Position numbers and translations under genes: made by a program
Assembly: GCF_015712165.1 (NCBI RefSeq)
Contig: NZ_JADPZX010000001.1
Location: 7,211,501 to 7,275,500 of the forward strand
Length of the DNA stretch: 64,000 bases
Source of the DNA: Streptomyces spinoverrucosus
GTDB taxonomy: Bacteria; Actinomycetota; Actinomycetes; Streptomycetales; Streptomycetaceae
Direction of reading: 5' to 3'
Part shown: piece by piece, positions 16,137 through 25,153 of the stretch
Position numbering within the stretch: position 1 is the stretch's first letter
Layout of the letters: each line of letters begins with the position of its first letter
The notes under the pieces: model-generated
Database searches by the model: none
Seen by the model: the letters and a program-made list of their open reading frames with translations, nothing else
What the model was told of the DNA's origin: nothing

Positions 16137-17183
16137 ATGGATTTGCTGTCCGGGATCAGCCCACGACCAGCACCGTTGCCCGAGGAAAGTCCCGCGTTGT
16201 CCTTACCTCCGCCATCGCCCGGCCGTGCACGCAGGCCTGCGGACGTGGCCTTCGACGCGGCCCTCGACGACACCGAGCTCGGCGCGGCGCGCGCCGCGCT
16301 CGCACAGGGGCGGTGGCAGGCCGCCCGTTCCCTGCTCGCCCGTACCGGCGACGACTGGGACCGGCGCGGACACCGGATCACGGTCCTGGCGCTCGATCCG
16401 TACAGCGCGGCCTGGGCCGGCGAGTGGCTGATCGCCGAGCCGGACTCGGCCGACGCCGCCGCGCTGCTCGCCCTGGCACAGGTGCGGCGCACCCTGCGCG
16501 GCAAGGACCAGCCTGCCCGCGCCCGCGAGGCCTGCCATCACGCCGCCGCACTCGCGCCCGCCGACCCCACACCCTGGCTCGGCCTGCTCATGCTGGAGCG
16601 CGCGCTGGGCGGCCGGCGGGAGGTGGTGCGGATCTTCGAGGAGGTCCGGGCGCGGCACGTCGACCACCACCACGCCCACCATCTGATGGTCGCCCGGCTC
16701 GCCGAGCGCCGCGCCGCCGCCGGTCCGGACCCGCTGCACGAGGTGTACGACTTCGCCCACTGGGCCGCCGAGCAGGCGCCGGCCGACTCCCCGCTCGCCG
16801 TCCTGCCCGTCGTCGCGCACGCCGAGCGGTACCGCGTGCTGGCCGCCGCCGGGTTCGAACCCGCCGACCCGGCCGCCTCGGCGCACTGGAGCGGCCGCCC
16901 GGCCCGGCAGGCGCTGGCGGCCGCCCTCGACTGGTGGCTGGAATGGGAGCAGGACGGCCACCCCCGCCGCCTCGTCGACCTCAACTACCTCGCGCACGCC
17001 ACGTGCCGCGAGGGCCGCGACGCGGAGGCCGCCGCGCTCTTCCAGCGGATCGGCGAGCACGCGACGCCGCAGCCGTGGTCGTACCCGGACCGGGACCCGT
17101 GCGCGGCGTTCCGCGAGGCTCGCGAGCGCGCACTCGGTGTGGGCCAGGCATCGCTGAGCCGGAGGGGTGTTACGGAATCCTGA
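16137..17183 (+). CDS. Hypothetical tetratricopeptide-like protein
   Basis: A 348-residue protein from ATG 16137; a TTG six bases earlier is less likely. After a Pro-rich N-terminus, the rest is Ala-rich helical hairpins (ARAALAQGRWQAARSLLARTGD, ADAAALLALAQVRRTL, ARHVDHHHAHHLMVARLAER), the pattern of degenerate TPR repeats. A histidine run HVDHHHAHH is notable. There is no signal peptide. Function unknown; a scaffold role is guessed from the fold. It precedes the molybdoenzyme gene by 53 bp. Confidence 0.8.
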   Translation: MDLLSGISPRPAPLPEESPALSLPPPSPGRARRPADVAFDAALDDTELGAARAALAQGRWQAARSLLARTGDDWDRRGHRITVLALDPYSAAWAGEWLIAEPDSADAAALLALAQVRRTLRGKDQPARAREACHHAAALAPADPTPWLGLLMLERALGGRREVVRIFEEVRARHVDHHHAHHLMVARLAERRAAAGPDPLHEVYDFAHWAAEQAPADSPLAVLPVVAHAERYRVLAAAGFEPADPAASAHWSGRPARQALAAALDWWLEWEQDGHPRRLVDLNYLAHATCREGRDAEAAALFQRIGEHATPQPWSYPDRDPCAAFREARERALGVGQASLSRRGVTES

Positions 17184-17236
17184 CGGCCACCCCCGATCAC
17201 TGGTCCCACCGCCCGCGCCGGTGCTCGAATGGGCGG

Positions 17237-17962
17237 GTGAACTCCGGACAACCCGAGCAGGAGGGCCGGCCGATCGGCCGCCGGGTCCTGCTGGGCACCC
17301 TCGGCCTGGGCGCCCTCGGCGTGGTCGCCGCGCCCACCCTGCAACGCGGACTGGAGTCCTTCCTCGGCAGCGCCGCCGACAAGGACCCCACGGGCCTGAC
17401 CGGCCTGCTCCCGAACGGCGGCGGCTTCCGCTACTACTCCGTCGCCGCCTCCGTCCCCAAGAAGAACGCCACCACCTACCGCCTCACCGTCGACGGCCTC
17501 GTCGACCGGCCGCGCACCTACACGCTGCCCGAGCTGCGCGCCCTGCCCCAGACCCGCCTGGTCCGGGACGTGCAGTGCGTCACGGGCTGGCGTGTCCCCG
17601 ACACCCCCTTCGAGGGTGTACGGCTGTCCCGGCTGCTGGACGCGGCCGGGGTGCGCCCCACCGCGAGGGCGATCCGCTTCACCTGCTTCGACGGCACCTA
17701 CTCCGAGAGCCTCACCCTCGACCAGGCCCGCCGCGCCGACGTCATGGTCGCCCTGCGCATGCAGGACGAGGACCTCAGCCACGCCCACGGCGGCCCCGTC
17801 CGCCTCTATGTGGCGCCGATGTACTTCTACAAGTCCGCGAAGTGGCTCTCCGGCATCACCGTCACCGAGGACGTGGAGCCTGGCTACTGGGAGGAACGCG
17901 GCTACGACATCGACGCCTGGGTCGGCCGTTCGAACGGACGGGACGATGAGCCTACGAGCTGA
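17237..17962 (+). CDS. Molybdopterin-dependent oxidoreductase (YedY/sulfite-oxidase fold)
   Basis: A 241-residue protein from GTG 17237 with a twin-arginine-like signal (IGRRVLLGTLGLGALGVV). The sulfite-oxidase-fold molybdenum ligand is Cys114 in RDVQCVTGWRVPDTPFEGV. It lacks the large dimerisation domain of sulfite oxidases, as do MsrP (YedY) enzymes. The next gene, overlapping by 17 bp, encodes a cytochrome b-like membrane protein, so the pair probably works like MsrPQ: a periplasm-side reductase fed by a membrane haem protein. Methionine sulfoxide as substrate is inference. Confidence 0.88.
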   Translation: MNSGQPEQEGRPIGRRVLLGTLGLGALGVVAAPTLQRGLESFLGSAADKDPTGLTGLLPNGGGFRYYSVAASVPKKNATTYRLTVDGLVDRPRTYTLPELRALPQTRLVRDVQCVTGWRVPDTPFEGVRLSRLLDAAGVRPTARAIRFTCFDGTYSESLTLDQARRADVMVALRMQDEDLSHAHGGPVRLYVAPMYFYKSAKWLSGITVTEDVEPGYWEERGYDIDAWVGRSNGRDDEPTS

Positions 17963-18569
17963 CGCGCCCGCCCGGGCCACACATGTCCGCCGGTTCAGCC
18001 GGGCCGAACGGTGGGTGCACCGCACGTCCGCCGCCCTGATGGGCGTCTGCGTCCTGACGGCGGCCTGCCTGTACGTCCCCGAGCTCGCGCAGCTCGTCGG
18101 CCGCCGTGCCCTCGTCGTCACCGTCCACCAGTGGGCGGGCCTCGCCCTGCCGGTGCCGGTCCTGCTGGGCCTCGCCTCCCGCGCCTTCCGGGCCGACCTG
18201 CGGCTGCTGAACCGCTTCGGCCCGCACGACCGGGTCTGGCTGCGCGCCGCCCTGCGCCGGGACAAGCGGCACTCGGCGCGTCCGGCGGGGAAGTTCAACG
18301 CCGGACAGAAGGTCTACGCGGCCTGGATCGCCGGAGCGACGCTGGTCATGCTGGGCACGGGTCTGATCATGTGGTTCACCGACCTCACCCCGCTGGTGTG
18401 GCGGACCAGCGCGACCTTCGTCCACGACTGGCTGGCCCTCACCATCGGCATCGTCCTGGCCGGCCACATCGGCATGGCGCTGGCGGATCCGGAGGCGCGA
18501 CGGGGAATGCGCACGGGCGCGGTGAGCCGGGAGTGGGCGGACCGGGAGCACTCCCTCTGGCGCACCTAG
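17946..18569 (+). CDS. Cytochrome b/b6-type membrane protein, partner of molybdoenzyme
   Basis: A 207-residue protein from ATG 17946. Four hydrophobic helices are visible (TSAALMGVCVLTAACLYV, WAGLALPVPVLLGLASRAF, AAWIAGATLVMLGTGLIMW, WLALTIGIVLAGHIGMALA), with His residues near helix ends (VHRTS, VHQWAGL, VHDWLAL, GHIG) fit to ligate haem, as in formate dehydrogenase gamma/cytochrome b561 folds. The last codons (EHSLWRT) lie inside the first unit of a downstream 38-bp repeat array, so the C-terminus has probably been reshaped by it. Confidence 0.87.
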   Translation: MSLRADAPARATHVRRFSRAERWVHRTSAALMGVCVLTAACLYVPELAQLVGRRALVVTVHQWAGLALPVPVLLGLASRAFRADLRLLNRFGPHDRVWLRAALRRDKRHSARPAGKFNAGQKVYAAWIAGATLVMLGTGLIMWFTDLTPLVWRTSATFVHDWLALTIGIVLAGHIGMALADPEARRGMRTGAVSREWADREHSLWRT

Positions 18570-19060
18570 CCGGCGAACGGGAGCACTCCCTTTGGCGCGC
18601 CGCCTGGCCGACGGACGGGAGTACTCCCATTGGCGCGCCGCCTGGCCGGCGATTGGGAGCACTCCCTTTGGCGGGCCGCCTGGCCGACGGACGGGAGTAC
18701 TCCCATTGGCGCGCCGCCTGGCCGGCGATTGGGAGCACTCCCTTTGGCGGGCCGCCTGGCCGACGGACGGGAGTACTCCCATTGGCGCGCCGCCTGGCCG
18801 GCGATTGGGAGCACTCCCTTTGGCGGGCCGCCTGGCCGACGGACGGGAGTACTCCCATTGGCGGGCCGCCTGGCCGGCGATTGGGAGCACTCCCTTTGGC
18901 AGGCCGCCTGGCCCACGGACGGGAGTACTCCCATTGGCGCGCCTAGTCGACGAACGGGAGCACTCCCTTTGGCGGGCCGCCTGGCCGACGGACGGGAGTA
19001 CTCCCTTCGGCGCGCCCGGCCGACGGACGGGAGTACTCCCTTCGGCGCGTCTGGTCGACG
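18536..19060. repeat. Array of 38-bp tandem hairpin repeats nucleated in a gene 3' end
   Basis: Fourteen copies of GGGAG(C/T)ACTCCC, the first inside the cytochrome gene (18543), recur about every 38 bp. Two subtypes mostly alternate. One has GGGAGCACTCCC after GGCGATT. The other has GGGAGTACTCCC, a perfect palindrome, after GACGGAC. Units end GGCGCGCCGCCTGG or a close variant. Every unit can fold into a hairpin. The array fills the gap between the convergent cytochrome and gntP genes. There are no unique spacers, so it is not CRISPR. Confidence 0.95.
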
Positions 19061-19091
19061 CAGCCCAGCAGCACCTTGCAGGACCGTCCGC

Positions 19092-20489
19092 CTATATGAC
19101 CAAGGACAACAGGAGGACCAAGGCGCCCGCGACCACCGAGATGATCGTCTCCATCACGGACCAGGTCTTGACCGTCTGGCCGACGGTGAGCCCGAAGTAC
19201 TCCTTCACCAGCCAGAATCCGGCGTCGTTGACATGGCTGAAGAAGAGCGAACCGGCGCCGATGGCCAGCACCAGCAGAGCGGTCTCCGTGGTCGACATGC
19301 CGACCGCGAGCGGCGCGACCAGACCGGCCGCAGAGACGGTCGCCACGGTCGCCGAACCGGTCGCCAGCCGGATCGCCACCGCGATCAGCCAGGCCAGCAG
19401 CAGGGCCGGGATCGACCAGTCCTCGGAGATCTCCAGGACCATCTGGCCCACCCCGGAGTCGATCAGGGTCTGCTTGAAGCCGCCGCCCGCGCCGACGATG
19501 AGCAGGATGCCCGCGATGGGCGCGAGACCCTTCTCGACCAGCTGCGAGACCCGCTCCTTGGCGAACCCGGCGGGCCGCAGCAGCGTGAAGATGCCGAGCA
19601 GTACGGCGGCCAGCAGCGCGATCATCGGGGAGCCGATGACGTCGAAGACACGCTGGACGGTGTTCTCGGGGTCGTCGATCACGATGTCGACGAGCGCCTT
19701 GGCCAGCATCAGGATGACCGGCAGCAGGATGGTGATCAGCGTGGCGCCGAACCCGGGGCGCTTCTCCAGCTCCTCGGAGGCGCGCTGCGGGATCATGCCG
19801 TCCGGGGCCGGGACGTCAACCCAGCGGGCCGCGTACCGGGAGAACAGCGGGCCGGCGATGATCACCGTCGGGATGGCGACCAGCACGCCGAGCGCCAGCG
19901 TCACGCCGAGGTCGGCCTGCACCGCGTCGATCGCGACCAGCGGGCCGGGGTGCGGCGGGACCAGGCCGTGCATCACGGACAGGCCGGCGAGCGCGGGGAT
20001 GCCGATCCGCATCAGGGAGTAGTTGCCGCGCTTGGCGACCATCAGCACGACCGGGATCAGCAGCACGACGCCGACCTCGAAGAACAGCGGCAGACCGATC
20101 ACCGAGGCGATGAGCACCATCGCCCACGGCATCGAACGCCCGCCCGCCTTGGCGAGGATGGTGTCGACGACCTGGTCGGCGCCGCCCGAGTCGGCGAGCA
20201 TCTTGCCGAGGATCGCGCCCAGCGCGATCAGCACGCCCACGCCGGCCACCGTGGAGCCGAGTCCGGTGGTGAAGCTGGTGATGACCTTGTCGAGGGGCGC
20301 CCCGGCGAAGGCTCCCAGCGCCAGTGACCCGATGGTCAGCGCCAGGAAGGCGTGCAGCTTGAACTTGGTGATGAGCAGGACGATGACGGCGATGCCCGCC
20401 AGTACCGCGATGCCCAGTTGAGCGTGTCCCGCCGAGGTGATCGGCTCGACGGGATCCGCCGCCAGCATCTCGGCGCTGAGTCTGGTCAC
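19092..20489 (-). CDS. gntP: Gluconate:H+ symporter (GntP family)
   Basis: A 465-residue polytopic permease from GTG 20489 with AAGGGA upstream. About 12-14 hydrophobic segments are seen, with the GntP features LGAILGKMLADSGGADQVV, HGLVPPHPGPLVAIDA and GSATVATVSAAGLVAPL. It imports gluconate with protons. It follows gntK (end 20541) by about 50 bp on the same strand, and gntR is divergent, so the unit is a standard gluconate operon. Confidence 0.94.
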   Translation of the reverse strand: MTRLSAEMLAADPVEPITSAGHAQLGIAVLAGIAVIVLLITKFKLHAFLALTIGSLALGAFAGAPLDKVITSFTTGLGSTVAGVGVLIALGAILGKMLADSGGADQVVDTILAKAGGRSMPWAMVLIASVIGLPLFFEVGVVLLIPVVLMVAKRGNYSLMRIGIPALAGLSVMHGLVPPHPGPLVAIDAVQADLGVTLALGVLVAIPTVIIAGPLFSRYAARWVDVPAPDGMIPQRASEELEKRPGFGATLITILLPVILMLAKALVDIVIDDPENTVQRVFDVIGSPMIALLAAVLLGIFTLLRPAGFAKERVSQLVEKGLAPIAGILLIVGAGGGFKQTLIDSGVGQMVLEISEDWSIPALLLAWLIAVAIRLATGSATVATVSAAGLVAPLAVGMSTTETALLVLAIGAGSLFFSHVNDAGFWLVKEYFGLTVGQTVKTWSVMETIISVVAGALVLLLSLVI

Positions 20490-20540
20490 GGGGGTTCCCT
20501 TGCAGGTGGGTGGGGATGGGGAGGGAGTGGGGGGTGGGGG

Positions 20541-21068
20541 TTACGACGCCGAGGGCGACGTCGGCTCCATGGCGTCCAGCGCGGCCACCGCGCGGGCGGT
20601 GATCTCCTCGGGGGTGCCGGCGACGTCGACCGCGACTCCGGTCTCGTCCGCCTGGAGCGGCTGCAGCGTGGCGAACTGCGAGTCCAGCAGCGCGGTCGGC
20701 ATGAAGTGGCCCTGCCGCTGCGCCATCCGGTTCTCGATGAGCTCCCGGTCGCCCGTGAGGTGCACGAACGCGATCCCGGGTGCGGCGGCCCTGAGCCGGT
20801 CGCGGTACGACCGCTTCAGCGCCGAGCTGCTGACCACCCCGCCCAGCCCGGTCCGCTCGTGAGCCCAGGCGCCGATGGCGTCCAGCCACGGCCACCGGTC
20901 CTCGTCGTCGAGCGGGATGCCGGCCGACATCTTGGCGATGTTGGCCTGCGGGTGGAAGTCGTCGCCCTCGGCGTAGGGAACGCCGAGCCGGGCGGCGAGC
21001 AGCGGACCGATCGTGGTCTTGCCCGTGCCCGCGACGCCCATCACCACGACGACGTGGGGGGTACGCAT
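20541..21068 (-). CDS. gntK: Gluconokinase
   Basis: A 175-residue kinase starting MRTPHVVVVMGVAGTGKTT at 21068; the longer frame to 21236 has no support. The P-loop is GVAGTGKT, followed by EGDDFHPQANIAKMSAGIPLDD and WLDAIGAWA, all diagnostic of GntK. It phosphorylates gluconate to 6-phosphogluconate for the pentose phosphate pathway. GAGG lies upstream. Transcription is probably controlled from the gntR-gntK intergenic region, which holds repeated CGACGTCG boxes. Confidence 0.95.
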   Translation of the reverse strand: MRTPHVVVVMGVAGTGKTTIGPLLAARLGVPYAEGDDFHPQANIAKMSAGIPLDDEDRWPWLDAIGAWAHERTGLGGVVSSSALKRSYRDRLRAAAPGIAFVHLTGDRELIENRMAQRQGHFMPTALLDSQFATLQPLQADETGVAVDVAGTPEEITARAVAALDAMEPTSPSAS

Positions 21069-21093
21069 GACTGCCTCGCTGTCTTCCTCGACA

Positions 21094-21142
21094 TACGACG
21101 TCGCATCCGACGTCGGCCAAATGAAACCTTTTAGGTACGACG
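21094..21142. promoter_or_regulatory. gntR-gntK intergenic operator candidates
   Basis: CGACGTCG occurs twice (about 21097 and 21108), separated by CATC, so the whole forms an inverted repeat. About 10 bp further is ACCT-TTT-AGGT (21126-21136). The sites lie between the divergent gntK (21068) and gntR (21210) starts, the normal position for GntR operators that are relieved by gluconate. Confidence 0.5.
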
Positions 21143-21209
21143 AATTCAAGACTCTGTGACGAATAAGTCTGACTTTTTGCGTCCGTGATCCACCCCGTAC
21201 GCTGTGTGC

Positions 21210-21911
21210 ATGAGCACGATGGGCCGGGGGCTGCACGGCCGCGTACTGGACACCCTCGGCCCCGAGATCACGGCGGGCGAGTACCCCCCGGGCAGCGTGT
21301 TGCGCACGGACGAACTGGCGCAGCGTTTCGATGTGTCACGTTCCGTGATGCGCGAGGCGGTGCGGGTGCTGGAGTCGATGCACCTGGTCGAGTCCCGGCG
21401 CCGAGTGGGCGTCACGGTCCGCGCCAAGTCCGAGTGGAATGTGTACGACCCGCAGGTCATCCGCTGGCGACTGGCCGGCACCGACCGCCCGCGGCAACTG
21501 CGCTCCCTCACGGTGCTGCGCTCGGCCGTCGAGCCGATCGCCGCGGGGCTCGCCGCGAAGAACGCCACGGCCGAGCAGTGCGCGGAACTCACCGAATGCG
21601 CCCTGGGCATGGTCGCCAACTCCCGCGGACACCAGCTGGACGGCTACCTCTTCCACGACGTGGCCTTCCACCGCGTGATCCTGAACGCCTCCGGCAACGA
21701 GATGTTCGCCCGCCTCGGTGACGTCGTCGCCGAGGTCCTCGCGGGCCGCACCCATCACGACGTCATGTTCGAAGACCCCGACCCGGCCGCCGTCACCCTG
21801 CACGTCCAGGTCGCGGAGGCGGTGCGTGAGCGCGACGCGGAGCGGGCGGAACGGCTGACCCGGGAGATCACGATCGGCGCGCTCCAGGAGCTGGACATCC
21901 TCGCGCCGTAG
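21210..21911 (+). CDS. gntR: GntR/FadR-subfamily repressor of the gluconate operon
   Basis: A 233-residue regulator from ATG 21210 (GTG 21204 is possible). The N-terminal winged helix (GEYPPGSVLRTDELAQRFDVS, then RSVMREAVRVLESMHLVES) is followed by an FCD domain with the conserved metal/ligand His and Asp residues (YLFHDVAFHRVILNASGN, and RTHHDVMFEDPD). No ribosome site precedes the ATG and a TACGCT hexamer lies 7 bases upstream, so the mRNA may be leaderless. Role is assigned from its divergence from gntK. Confidence 0.92.
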   Translation: MSTMGRGLHGRVLDTLGPEITAGEYPPGSVLRTDELAQRFDVSRSVMREAVRVLESMHLVESRRRVGVTVRAKSEWNVYDPQVIRWRLAGTDRPRQLRSLTVLRSAVEPIAAGLAAKNATAEQCAELTECALGMVANSRGHQLDGYLFHDVAFHRVILNASGNEMFARLGDVVAEVLAGRTHHDVMFEDPDPAAVTLHVQVAEAVRERDAERAERLTREITIGALQELDILAP

Positions 21912-21920
21912 CGCTGCCCC

Positions 21921-22352
21921 TCAGTCGAGGAAGTCGCCGTCGACGTACACCCATGCCCCGTCGACGCGCTCGAACCGGCTGCGCTCGTGCAGCGTGCCGC
22001 CCTTGAAGGACGCCCGGAACGTCACCGTCCCCGTGCTGTGGAACGCGGACCCGTCGGTCGTGCCGAGGATCTCCAGTCCCGTCCAGCGCATCCCGGGGTC
22101 CAGGTCGAGGTGCGTCGGACGCGTGCGCGGATGCCAGGTCCGCAGCAGGTACCCCTCGTCGCGCCGGACGAAAGCGCTGTAGCGCGAGCGCATCAGCGCC
22201 TCGGCGGTCGGTGCGGCGGCCTCACCCCGATGAATTCGGCCACAGCACATGTCGTATGTCTCCGCAAGACCGCACGGGCATTCCGGGTTGTGCGCCGGGG
22301 TGGAGGGGCGAGGGCGGCGGGATCCGCCGGTGCGTCGGGACATGCGCTCCAT
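21921..22352 (-). CDS. YchJ family protein with SEC-C zinc motif
   Basis: About 143 residues from ATG 22352 (MERMSRRTGG); ATG 22343 is an equally possible start. The SEC-C-like motif CPCGLAETYDMCCGRIHRGE is followed by the YchJ domain: PTAEALMRSRYSAFVRRDEGYLLRTWHP and VTFRASFKGGTLHERSRFERVDGAWVYVDG. Family members are small NTF2-like zinc proteins with unknown function. It ends 9 bp from the convergent gntR stop. It marks the last conserved gene before the injection-system cluster. Confidence 0.9.
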   Translation of the reverse strand: MERMSRRTGGSRRPRPSTPAHNPECPCGLAETYDMCCGRIHRGEAAAPTAEALMRSRYSAFVRRDEGYLLRTWHPRTRPTHLDLDPGMRWTGLEILGTTDGSAFHSTGTVTFRASFKGGTLHERSRFERVDGAWVYVDGDFLD

Positions 22353-22706
22353 TCTGCTGCACCACGGACTGTGTGGGTTGTGTGGATCAGCTGTCCCGAC
22401 ACGCGCACATCGTGTGCGAGTCATGTTCGCCGTCCTTCATGGAACCTCCCCCAGACCTGGCGTGAACACGTCTTGTTCGGGCAACTCCCCACTCACCAAG
22501 GTGGATTGAGCACTTGAGCATCAAGAGTCACAAGCGTGCGCTTGGCCCGGGGTGACCGACCGCCCGGGGTACCGACGGGGGAACTGGTGCGGTGCGCGTG
22601 ACCACAGCCGCCCATGTGGGTGGCGTTTTGCGCACTGGTCCGGAAAGTCTCCCTCTGTCATCTCTTGGTGCCTTCGTCCGGTGCCCGAGAAGGGATTGGA
22701 GGGGGA
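22353..22706. promoter_or_regulatory. Leader of the injection-system cluster, with a direct repeat
   Basis: This 354-bp gap must hold the promoter for the whole tail cluster. GCCCGGGGTGACCGAC (22545-22560) is repeated almost exactly as GCCCGGGGTACCGAC (22562-22576), a direct repeat at 17-bp spacing that could bind a regulator. TTGAGC occurs twice around 22506-22519. No Rho-independent terminator or credible ORF was found. The sheath gene's ribosome site GGAGGGGG is at 22698-22705. Confidence 0.5.
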
Positions 22707-24572
22707 ATGCCGACGAACGCAGTAGGCCCCGCCCGGCCGACGTATCCCGGTGTCTACGTCGAAGAGCTTCCCAGCAGTACCCGCACCATCTCCGCCGTGA
22801 CCACGTCGGTGACCGCGTTCGTCGGTCACACCCGGCGCGGTCCTCTCAACGAACCGGTGCGGGTCACCGGCTTCGCCGAGTTCGAGCGCCGCTTCGGGGG
22901 TCTCGGCTCGCAGAGCGCCGTCGCCTACGCGGTGCACCAGTTCTTCGCGGGCGGCGGTGGCGTCGCCGTGATCGTCCGGGTCGCCAAGGCCGGCAGCGGC
23001 AAGGCCGCCTGCGTCGTCCTGGAGTCCACCGAGGGCCACAGCGAGAGCCGCGTCCTCGAAGTCCACGCCAAGGAACCCGGCGTGTGGGGCAACGGACTGC
23101 GCGTCGCCGTCGACTACGACACCCCGCGCCCCGACGAGACCTTCAACCTGCGGGTGTACGACGCCAAGGGCGACGCCCGCGAGACCTTCACCGGCCTGTC
23201 CATGGACTCCGGTCACGGCCGCTACGCGCCCACCGTGATCAACGCCGGCTCGCGCCTCATCCGCGTCGAGGCCGTCGGCGAGGGCCGCCCCGACCCGTCC
23301 GGCACCGTCTCCAAGCCGTTCGGCGACGAGCTGCCGAACCTGGAGGTCGACCTCACCGTCAAGATCGGCGACGTGGAGCGCGAGTTCCGCCTCTACGACC
23401 CCGAGTGCGACGGCGAGGCCCCGTGCTCGGTGGCCGAGCTGGCGCTGCTGCTGGAGCGCAAGCTGCGGGCACTGCCCGACGCGCCCGGCAAGCACGCCTT
23501 CGCGGGCGCCGAGGTCACCCCCTTCGGGCGGCGCATCCAGGTCGTGGCCGGCTCCACCGACCCCGAGGACGTCGTGCGCTTCCTCGGCGAGTGCGCCAAC
23601 GACCTCGGCCTGGAGGCCTCCGTCAACCCGCCCGTCTTCCCGCTGGAGGGCGGCGAGGACGGCGCGGCCCCCGGCCCGCGCGACCTCATCGGCTCCGAGG
23701 GCGACAAGACCGGCATCCACGCCCTGCGCCAGGTGGCCGACGTCAACCTGCTGTCGCTGCCCGAGCTGGCCTCGTACGAGAAGACCGAGGACATGCTCAC
23801 CGTCGTCTCGGCGGCCCAGCGGCTGTGCCAGGAGCGGCGGATCTTCCTCCTCGTCGACGCGCCCAGCACCTGGGTGAGCGTGGACACGGCCCGGGCCGGC
23901 GTCGCCGCCTTCGACGCGGTGCGCGGCAACCACGCCGGTCTGTACTTCCCGCACATCCAGCTCACCGACCCGCTCACCGGGCGACTGCGCGCCTTCCCGC
24001 CGTCCGGCGCGATCGCCGGCGTCATCGCGCGCACCGACTCCGAGCGCGGCGTGTGGAAGGCCCCGGCCGGCACCGAGGCACGGCTCGTGGGCGTGCACTC
24101 GCTCACCGTCGACCTCACCGACCGTGAGACCGGGCTGCTCAACCCGCTCGGCGTCAACTGCCTGCGCACCTTCCCGCTCACCGGCCCGCTGGTGTGGGGC
24201 GCGCGCACGCTGGACGGCTCCGACGCCCTCGACAGCGAGTGGAAGTACGTGCCGGTGCGGCGGCTCGCGCTGCATGTGGAGGAGAGCCTGCAACGCGGCC
24301 TGCAGTGGGTCGTGTTCGAGCCCAACGACGAGAGCCTGTGGCAGCAGATCCGGCTCAGCGCCTCCTCGTATCTGCACACCCTCTTCCGCCAGGGCGCCTT
24401 CAAGGGCAGCACCCCGCGCGAGGCCTACTTCGTCAAGTGCGACCACGAGACCACCACCGCCGAGGACATCGCGAACGGTGTCGTCAACGTCCTGGTGGGT
24501 ATCGCGCCGGTCCGGCCGGCCGAGTTCGTGATCGTCAGGATCCAGCAGACGTCCGGGCAGTTCGCGCTCTAG
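22707..24572 (+). CDS. Contractile injection system tail sheath protein
   Basis: A 621-residue protein from ATG 22707 with GGAGGGGG before it. The N-terminus YPGVYVEELPSSTRTISAVTTSVTAFVG is the universal sheath start, and the C-terminus (TPREAYFVKCDHETTT, then IAPVRPAEFVIVRIQQTSGQ) is the interlocking sheath end that adds the beta-strand contacts between subunits. It should polymerise around the tube and contract to drive it outward. It is the first gene of the cluster, as in Afp/PVC-type and other phage-tail-like systems. Only one sheath gene is present. Confidence 0.95.
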   Translation: MPTNAVGPARPTYPGVYVEELPSSTRTISAVTTSVTAFVGHTRRGPLNEPVRVTGFAEFERRFGGLGSQSAVAYAVHQFFAGGGGVAVIVRVAKAGSGKAACVVLESTEGHSESRVLEVHAKEPGVWGNGLRVAVDYDTPRPDETFNLRVYDAKGDARETFTGLSMDSGHGRYAPTVINAGSRLIRVEAVGEGRPDPSGTVSKPFGDELPNLEVDLTVKIGDVEREFRLYDPECDGEAPCSVAELALLLERKLRALPDAPGKHAFAGAEVTPFGRRIQVVAGSTDPEDVVRFLGECANDLGLEASVNPPVFPLEGGEDGAAPGPRDLIGSEGDKTGIHALRQVADVNLLSLPELASYEKTEDMLTVVSAAQRLCQERRIFLLVDAPSTWVSVDTARAGVAAFDAVRGNHAGLYFPHIQLTDPLTGRLRAFPPSGAIAGVIARTDSERGVWKAPAGTEARLVGVHSLTVDLTDRETGLLNPLGVNCLRTFPLTGPLVWGARTLDGSDALDSEWKYVPVRRLALHVEESLQRGLQWVVFEPNDESLWQQIRLSASSYLHTLFRQGAFKGSTPREAYFVKCDHETTTAEDIANGVVNVLVGIAPVRPAEFVIVRIQQTSGQFAL

Positions 24573-24605
24573 TCGCGGCCCCAGGAATACCGAGGACATT
24601 TACCG

Positions 24606-25130
24606 ATGGCTGAGTTCACGGTCAACGCCCATCGTTTCGACCCGTACAAGAACTTCAAGTTCCTCGTCCTGTGGGACGGCCGTACGGTCGCGGGCATCAG
24701 CAAGATCAGTCCGCTGAAGCGGACCACCGAGGTCGTCAAGCACCGGCACGGCGGCGACCCCTCCTCCCCGCGCAAGTCGCCGGGCCGCTCCGAGTTCGAG
24801 GGCATCACCCTGGAGCGCGGGGTCACCCACGACCCCGAGTTCGACCGATGGGCCAACAAGGTCTGGCAGGTCGGAGCGGGCCTCGGCTCCGAGGTGTCCC
24901 TCGCGGACTTCCGCAAGGACATCGTCATCCAGGTCCTCAACGAGGCCGGCCAGGTCGCCGTCTCGCACAAGCTGTACCGGACCTGGCCCAGCGAGTACCA
25001 GGTGCTCGGCGAGCTCGACGCCAACGCCAACGCGGTGGCCATCCAGTCGCTGAAGCTGGAGTGCGAGGGCTGGGAGCGGGACTACGAGGTGCCCGAGCCG
25101 ACCGAGCCCTCCTTCCTCAACCCGGCCTGA
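24606..25130 (+). CDS. Injection system tube protein (gp19/Hcp-like)
   Basis: A 174-residue protein starting MAEFTVNAHRFDPYKNFKFLVLWDG. The pattern of a small beta-barrel tube subunit is clear: WDGRTVAGISKISPLKRTTEVVKHRHGGD, then ITLERGVTHDPEFDRWANKVW and LYRTWPSEYQVLGELDANANAVAIQSLKLECEGWERD. It should form the hexameric inner tube. It lies 33 bp after the sheath gene. Identification as the T4 gp19-like tail tube family is secure. Confidence 0.94.
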   Translation: MAEFTVNAHRFDPYKNFKFLVLWDGRTVAGISKISPLKRTTEVVKHRHGGDPSSPRKSPGRSEFEGITLERGVTHDPEFDRWANKVWQVGAGLGSEVSLADFRKDIVIQVLNEAGQVAVSHKLYRTWPSEYQVLGELDANANAVAIQSLKLECEGWERDYEVPEPTEPSFLNPA

Positions 25131-25153
25131 GCCGACGGACAGTGGGGGACCTG

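Noticed and set aside
18536..19060. CRISPR array
   Set aside because: Units are contiguous 38-bp repeats with no unique spacers, and no cas genes are near.
18011..20327. Open frames running through the hairpin repeat array
   Set aside because: They arise because the 38-bp unit has no stop in several frames; the peptides are simple repeats of no family and overlap gntP.
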